Shown here piece after piece: positions 59,215 through 64,000 of a stretch of DNA of 64,000 nt. The notes under the pieces were generated by a model, which made no database searches, had not been told where the DNA came from, and saw only the letters and a program-made list of their open reading frames with translations. Source of the DNA: Jiella flava (GTDB taxonomy: Bacteria; Pseudomonadota; Alphaproteobacteria; Rhizobiales; Rhizobiaceae). Location: assembly GCF_017349315.1 (NCBI RefSeq), contig NZ_JAFMPP010000018.1, forward strand, positions 21,856-85,855, read 5' to 3'. The translations under genes and the position numbers were made by a program. How positions within the stretch are numbered: the stretch's first letter is position 1; every line of letters begins with the position of its first letter.

Positions 59215-60678
59215 TCAATAGGGCGCATCCTCCGGGCCGGTCGCGACATAGACCGACTTGACCTGGCTGTAATGCTCCAGCGCCTCGCGGCCGTTCTCGC
59301 GGCCGATGCCCGAGCGCTTCACCCCACCGAACGGCATTTCGACCGGCGTCAGATTATAGGCGTTGACCCAGACCGTGCCGGCCTCGACCCGCGCGGCCAG
59401 ACGATGGGCGCGCGATAGATCGCGGGTATAGATGCCAGCGGCCAGCCCGAATTCGGTGGCGTTGGCCCTTGCGATCACCTCCTCCTCGCCGTCGAACTCC
59501 ATCACGCACATCACCGGCCCAAAAATCTCCTCCCGCGCGATCGTCATCGTATCGACGACGTCGGTAAAAACCGTCGGCTCGACGAACCAGCCGTCCTCGA
59601 AACCGGTCACGGTCGCCGGGCCGCCGCCGCAGGCCAGCGTCGCGCCCTCCTCCTGGCCGACCCGCATATAGGCCAGCACCTTGTCGTACTGGGCCTTGGA
59701 GACGAGCGGGCCAAGATGGGTCTCGGAATCGAGCGGATTGCCGAGTCGAATCGCCGCGGCCCGCCGGCAGAGCTTGTCGATAAAGGCGGCGCGCACGCTG
59801 CGCTCGACAAAGACCCGGGTGCCGTTGGAGCAGATCTGGCCGGTCGAATAGAAATTGCCGAGGATTGCGCCGGAAACCGCCGCATCGAGATCGGCATCGG
59901 CAAAGACCAGAATCGGCGACTTGCCGCCAAGTTCGAGGGTCACGTGTTTGGTGGTCGTGGAGGCCGTGCCCATCACCTTCGCCCCGGTGCCGACCGAACC
60001 GGTCACCGACACTTTGGCGATCGCCGGATGCGACGACAGCGCCGCGCCGAGCGGACCCTTGCCCTGCAAAACGTTGAAGGCACCCGCCGGCAGTCCGGCT
60101 TCGGTGTAGATCTCGGCAAGCTTCAGCGCCGAGAGCGGCGTGACGTCCGACGGCTTGAAGATCATCGCATTGCCGCAGGCGAGCGCCGGCGCGCTTTTCC
60201 ACGCCGCAATCTGGATCGGATAATTCCAGGCGCCGATCCCGGCGCAGATCCCCAGCGGCTCCCACCGTGTGTAGGCAAAGCCGTTCGGCAGATCGATATG
60301 GGCGCCGCGCCGATCAGCGGCGAGCGCGGCAAAATATTCGAGCGCGTCGGCACCGGAGGCGGCATCGGCGACGCGCGTTTCCTGGATCGCCTTGCCGGTA
60401 TCAAGGGTCTCGAGCTGGCTGAGTTCCTCGTTGCGCTCGCGCATCAGCTCAGCCGCCCGGCGCAACACGCGCGAGCGCTCCGCACCCGAGATCGCCGCCC
60501 ATTGCTCCTGGCCGCGCTTCGCCGCCGCGACCGCCCGCTCGATCAGCGCCGGGGTTGCGACATGCAAGCTGGCCAGCACCTCGCCGGTTGCCGGATAGAC
60601 GCTCTCGAACGCGTCGCCGGTTTCGTCCTCGACATAGGCGCCGTCAAGATAGTGGGAGGCTGGCGGTTGGGCTCGCAT
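59215..60678 (-). CDS. betB: Betaine aldehyde dehydrogenase
   Basis: An NAD-dependent aldehyde dehydrogenase of 487 residues that oxidises betaine aldehyde to glycine betaine. Catalytic residues are N152 in WNYP, E249 in LELGGKSP and C283 in GQICSNGT. The [16 protein letters not shown] start and the [17 protein letters not shown] segment fit BetB better than other ALDHs. GAGGAG precedes the ATG; the frame is open to 60714. The neighbours are not bet genes, so the substrate is inferred from sequence and the betaine-rich window. Confidence 0.88.
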   Translation of the reverse strand: MRAQPPASHYLDGAYVEDETGDAFESVYPATGEVLASLHVATPALIERAVAAAKRGQEQWAAISGAERSRVLRRAAELMRERNEELSQLETLDTGKAIQETRVADAASGADALEYFAALAADRRGAHIDLPNGFAYTRWEPLGICAGIGAWNYPIQIAAWKSAPALACGNAMIFKPSDVTPLSALKLAEIYTEAGLPAGAFNVLQGKGPLGAALSSHPAIAKVSVTGSVGTGAKVMGTASTTTKHVTLELGGKSPILVFADADLDAAVSGAILGNFYSTGQICSNGTRVFVERSVRAAFIDKLCRRAAAIRLGNPLDSETHLGPLVSKAQYDKVLAYMRVGQEEGATLACGGGPATVTGFEDGWFVEPTVFTDVVDTMTIAREEIFGPVMCVMEFDGEEEVIARANATEFGLAAGIYTRDLSRAHRLAARVEAGTVWVNAYNLTPVEMPFGGVKRSGIGRENGREALEHYSQVKSVYVATGPEDAPY

Positions 60679-60923
60679 AAAGAGACTCCTCGCTGAATTC
60701 GTCGCACCCGACATAGCGCCCGATGGCCGGCTCTACCACCACCAGAAGTCAGCTATTCTTACTTTAAGGAAATATAAGTCTCTGAAATGCATGACGTTCG
60801 ATAACCTTGATTTAACTCGCGTCGTTATACATCGGCAAATGTCAACAGCATAAAAAATTTGATTCACCGTCTCCCAACAGCCCCGTGGATCAACTGCGTG
60901 GCTTTATCATCCCGGAAAGAGCC

Positions 60924-62819
60924 ATGTCCTTCGCCAACTTTAAGATCTCGACGAAGCTCGCGATCGCATTCGCGGTCATTATCCTCGTCTCGACGATTTC
61001 GAGCCTGTTCGTCTATCGAAGCCTCGACCGCATTAGCCGCGCCGCTGACGCCAACTCCCATTCGCAAGATGTGAGCAATTTCGCCAGCGACATGCTGGAT
61101 GGGATGATCGATCAACAGTCATCGCTGCGCGGATATTTGGCTCGCGGCAAGGACCGCTACGTCGATGAATATAATGCTGCCAAACAGCGCTTCATCAAAG
61201 CCGCAAACAAGTTCAGAGAGGCGACGCTGCTTGATGACCAGCGCGCCGCCGTTGATCAGGTCGTCGCCGACGTCCAGAACTGGCAGACCAATTCAGCCGA
61301 ACGGCAGATCGAATTCGCCCGAAATCCCGCGACCCGGGAGCAAGCGATCGCTCTCGGCGGCTCGATCACCCTCGACACCCCCCGCGCCCTGATTGACAAG
61401 ATCCAGGATCGACAGGCTGCAATCATCGCCGAGCGCACGCAAAACCGCCTCGATGCCGATGCCAATGCCCGCACGATCATGATCATTGGTGGCATCCTCG
61501 CCGCCTCCGCCGCCGTTGGGTTTGGCCTCGTGCTGCTGCGCTCGATCGCGACCCCGGTGCGGGCGATGACCGACGCGATGGTACGCTTGGCCAAGGGCGA
61601 CAAGTCGGTCGAGGTGCCCGCCATGGGCCGCGGCGACGAGATCGGCTCGATGGCCAACGCCGTTTTGCGCTTCAAAGAAGCCGCGGTCGAACAGGAGCGC
61701 CTGGAAGCAGAAGCCACCGCGAACCGCCGCGAACAGGAAAGCCTGCGCACCCGCCAGGCCGAGATCGACAACGCCAAGGCCGAGGATCTGCGCAGCTTCG
61801 TGCACATGGTCGATGCCGGCTTCGCAGCCCTCTCCGAGGGCGATCTGACGGTGCGGATGGACACGCCCGTTGCGGCGGAATTCGAGCCGATCCGCGCGCG
61901 CTTCAATGACAGCGTCGAGAAGCTCGAAGAGGCTGTTGGTTCGGTCGTCGCCGGCATCGGTGCGATCAACACCGGTCTTGCGGAGATTCGCACCGCGTCG
62001 ACGGATCTGGCGCAGCGCACCGAGCAGCAGGCCGCATCCCTAGAAGAGACTGTCGCCGCGCTCGGCGAAGTGGCGGCCGGCGTCAACCAGACCGCCGAGG
62101 GCGCGGGCGAGGCGCGCAACACAGCCGAAAAGGCCGGCCAAAACGCCCAGCGCGGCGGCAAGGTGGTTGCCGATGCCGTCGCTGCGATGGCGGAGATCGA
62201 AAAGTCCTCCGAGCAGATCAACCAGATCATCTCGGTGATCGACGAAATCGCCTTCCAGACCAACCTCCTCGCCCTCAATGCCGGCGTCGAGGCCGCGCGA
62301 GCCGGCGAGGCGGGCAAGGGCTTTGCAGTCGTTGCCCAGGAAGTACGGGCGCTCGCCCAGCGCTCGGCGGAGGCGGCGAAAGAAATTAAGGGCTTGATTT
62401 CGACCTCATCCGATCAGGTCGGCAACGGCGTCGATTTGGTGCGGGCTTCGGGCCGGGCCCTCGAAGAGATCGTCGCCCAGGTCACCGATATGGGGCAGGT
62501 GATCGCGCAGATCGCCGCCAGCACCAAGCAGCAGTCGGTTGGCCTGCAGGAAGTTTCGACCGCCGCCGACAACATGGACAAGGTGACCCAGACCAACGCG
62601 GCGATGGTCGAGCAGACCACCGCGGCCGCGCGCACCATGTCGGACGAGACAGAAGCGCTGGCCAAGCGGGTCGCGATGTTCCGCACCCGCGCCTCCAAGC
62701 AGCAGACGTCTGCCGCGCCAAAGACGGGCCGCGCCGCCGGTCCGGTGGTGCAGATGCGCCAGACCGGCAACACCCAGACGAAGGCTCGGGCCGAGGCGGA
62801 GAGCTGGGCGGAGTTCTGA
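60924..62819 (+). CDS. Methyl-accepting chemotaxis protein
   Basis: A 631-residue chemoreceptor. First helix [20 protein letters not shown], a helical periplasmic sensor of CHASE3 type ([20 protein letters not shown]), second helix [24 protein letters not shown], then a signalling hairpin with [20 protein letters not shown]. The C-terminal SWAEF is a WxxF tail for CheR/CheB docking. GGAAAGAG precedes the ATG at 60924. It is a single gene between betB (divergent) and a terminator. Confidence 0.94.
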   Translation: MSFANFKISTKLAIAFAVIILVSTISSLFVYRSLDRISRAADANSHSQDVSNFASDMLDGMIDQQSSLRGYLARGKDRYVDEYNAAKQRFIKAANKFREATLLDDQRAAVDQVVADVQNWQTNSAERQIEFARNPATREQAIALGGSITLDTPRALIDKIQDRQAAIIAERTQNRLDADANARTIMIIGGILAASAAVGFGLVLLRSIATPVRAMTDAMVRLAKGDKSVEVPAMGRGDEIGSMANAVLRFKEAAVEQERLEAEATANRREQESLRTRQAEIDNAKAEDLRSFVHMVDAGFAALSEGDLTVRMDTPVAAEFEPIRARFNDSVEKLEEAVGSVVAGIGAINTGLAEIRTASTDLAQRTEQQAASLEETVAALGEVAAGVNQTAEGAGEARNTAEKAGQNAQRGGKVVADAVAAMAEIEKSSEQINQIISVIDEIAFQTNLLALNAGVEAARAGEAGKGFAVVAQEVRALAQRSAEAAKEIKGLISTSSDQVGNGVDLVRASGRALEEIVAQVTDMGQVIAQIAASTKQQSVGLQEVSTAADNMDKVTQTNAAMVEQTTAAARTMSDETEALAKRVAMFRTRASKQQTSAAPKTGRAAGPVVQMRQTGNTQTKARAEAESWAEF

Positions 62820-62877
62820 TCGGCTGACCGGTCCGGCCATCGCCGGCTCGGCGCGCATCACGACCAATCGCCTCGCC

Positions 62878-62912
62878 AAGGGCGTCGGACTTGATTGTCC
62901 GGCGCCCTTTTT
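62878..62912 (+). terminator. Rho-independent terminator after the chemoreceptor gene
   Basis: AAGGGCGtCGGAC (62878-62890), a TTGATT loop, and GTCCGGCGCCCTT (62897-62909) followed by TTT. Twelve of thirteen positions pair. It lies about 60 bp after the stop codon. Confidence 0.85.
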
Positions 62913-63045
62913 GTGTCCGCAACGGCTGAGTATCAAGGCATCGGCCATCTGGCCTGCCGGTCGGGCAACGCAAGAGGCCCGAAGCGCGGCCTTTGAATTT
63001 GAACGGCCACCCGTCTGTCCTGCACCTCCACCGCCGGCGCGGGGA

Positions 63046-63186
63046 TCAAAACCGCCGGGCCGGGCCGGCACAAGCGGCAATCAACGAAAGAGCAGTCACG
63101 ATGATCACGAGAATGGACATCGAATAGCCGATCAAGGCCACCCGGGACAGCCGTCCGGTGATCGGCACCGTCCAAGGCGCGATCAT
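63046..63186 (-). CDS. Possible small membrane protein (46 aa)
   Basis: The frame begins MIAPWTVPITGRLSRVALIG and continues with a single hydrophobic segment, YSMSILVIIVTALSLIAACA. It may start further up at an ATG (63234) that comes from the edge of the repeat at 63230. The ribosome site is unclear and I know no family, so this is only a candidate. Confidence 0.3.
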   Translation of the reverse strand: MIAPWTVPITGRLSRVALIGYSMSILVIIVTALSLIAACAGPARRF

Positions 63187-63229
63187 CGCCGCGACCGGGG
63201 ACGCGCTGCGGTTCCACGCGATCGGCTCC

Positions 63230-63329
63230 AGCATCGGCCCGAAAATTGGAATCGATTTTCGGCAAGGCACGATGCGTCGATTCAAAGGGTTGGAGCGACC
63301 TTTCCGCGTCCGATGGGACGCAGGGCGCT
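63230..63329 (+). repeat. Dispersed composite intergenic repeat, copy D (left and middle blocks)
   Basis: It begins AGCATCGGCCCGAAAATTGG with the palindrome partner CGATTTTCGG, continues CACGATGCGTCGATTCAAAG and CGACCTTTCCGCGTCCGATG, and stops at GGGCGCT. It matches copy B closely over this length and lacks the right block. The following 63330-63664 shows no gene I can support. Confidence 0.85.
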
Positions 63330-63664
63330 CTATAGCATTGTCGACGACATCCCGCGCGAGCAGGCCGCGACCGCCTTTTTGACCGTGAGCGACAAGCCGG
63401 CCACCAGCCCGTGCAGGGCAAGGCGCGCGGTGGGTCGATCGTGGCGGAAGGCCGCGCGATCAAGGATCGGCTCTGGCCCTCAAAAACCCGGCGTGACGGG
63501 GCGGACGAGATTGCCGGCGCGATAGTGTTTCACGGCCATGGCGGCGCGGTCGCGGTCGGCTGCGGCGGTGCGGACGGCCGATCGCACATCCGGCGGGCAC
63601 CGAGGATGTCGCATGGCGCGAAGCCGCCCCCATGTCCGACCTTGCATCCGCATCAGACTGAGAT

Positions 63665-63968
63665 CGACGGCACTCGCCGCCGTTACTGGCTTTCAGCATA
63701 TCCCTTGAACGGCGCCCCTTGAACGCCGAAGGGCCGCCCTTGCGGACGGCCCTTCAGTTTGGGGTCTCTCTGCGGCCGGGTCGGGCCCGGCTCTGCCCTT
63801 AGCGGAACAGCGACAGCGACGGCACTCGCCGCCGTTACTGGCTTTCAGCATATCCCTTGAACGGCGCCCCTTGAACGCCGAAGGGCCGCCCTTGCGGACG
63901 GCCCTTCAGTTTGGGGTCTCTCTGCGGCCGGGTCGGGCCCGGCTCTGCCCTTAGCGGAACAGCGACAG
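63665..63968. repeat. Two exact tandem copies of a 152-bp unit spanning the flagellin 3' end
   Basis: Bases 63665-63816 and 63817-63968 are identical by eye. Each unit holds, on the minus strand, the last codons and stop of flagellin (TCGCTGTTCCGCTAA) and then a hairpin with arms GAAGGGCCG / CGGCCCTTC (63728-63755 and 63880-63907). Copy 2 is joined to the real flagellin gene; copy 1 is a downstream duplicate. The hairpins lack a clear T-run, so they may be weak terminators or stabilising stems. Confidence 0.9.
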
Positions 63969-64000
63969 CAGCGACTGGCTCGAAGAGTTGGCGATCGACA
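63951..64000 (-). CDS. fliC: Flagellin, C-terminal end only
   Basis: The gene enters from the right edge; only its last 15 complete codons and stop are here. They read SIANSSSQSLLSLFR, the characteristic end of alphaproteobacterial flagellins, where the C-terminal helix packs into the D0 domain of the filament. The stop TAA is at 63953-63951. Which flagellin paralogue it is cannot be told. Confidence 0.8.
   Translation of the reverse strand, partial: SIANSSSQSLLSLFR

Noticed and set aside
63330..63664. Several short open frames between the repeat and the flagellin duplication
   Set aside because: All are arginine- or proline-rich in every frame, without ribosome sites or conserved-looking segments.

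Overview
The window is a high-GC chromosomal segment, most probably from an alphaproteobacterium of the Hyphomicrobiales (Rhizobiales). Three things point there: the gene order DUF177 - plsX - fabH - ihfA - merR, with a ubiquinol-cytochrome c chaperone and a divergent bamE; a family of composite intergenic palindromic repeats; and the CUT1/CUT2 sugar ABC transporters. No species can be named from sequence alone. Genes are densely packed and often joined by ATGA overlaps. I see no IS element, prophage, CRISPR array, rRNA or tRNA.

Left part (1-13.3 kb). The start of pqqC, then pqqB and the 25-codon pqqA precursor gene, lie on the minus strand. They are followed by the housekeeping lipid/IHF block (merR, ihfA, fabH, plsX, DUF177, cytochrome chaperone) and by bamE with a strong terminator. 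Next is a five-gene operon: binding protein, two permeases, ATPase and an EEP-fold phosphoesterase. A ROK regulator faces it across a 25-bp palindrome.

Sugar-acid cluster (13.7-23.1 kb). A GntR/FCD regulator diverges from a CUT2 transporter whose two permeases are fused into one protein. Downstream are an SDR dehydrogenase, a lambda-crystallin/L-gulonate 3-dehydrogenase-like enzyme, a beta-keto acid cleavage enzyme (BKACE) and an SMP-30 lactonase. Together they could oxidise a sugar to an aldonate and a 3-keto acid, then split it with acetyl-CoA. I consider this the best candidate for an undescribed pathway. Carnitine breakdown is a competing reading.

Betaine ladder (23.6-38.9 kb). soxBDAG, gbcAB, dgcAB and etfAB lie on one strand and would take glycine betaine through dimethylglycine and sarcosine to glycine. 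A convergent dadA-like amino-acid dehydrogenase carries a tandem glycine riboswitch, so the end product of the ladder probably controls it. Choline-sulfatase (betC, 41.6 kb) and betaine aldehyde dehydrogenase (betB, 59.2 kb) extend the theme upstream to choline-O-sulfate and betaine aldehyde.

Right part (39-64 kb). Two chemoreceptors with C-terminal WxxF tails, a MATE exporter, clpB, the fabD-fabG-acpP-fabF block, a second CUT1 ABC operon with a Tat-exported binding protein, and an ECF sigma/anti-sigma pair with a small membrane protein. The window ends in the 3' end of a flagellin gene. Its last codons and downstream hairpin are duplicated exactly in tandem (152-bp unit).
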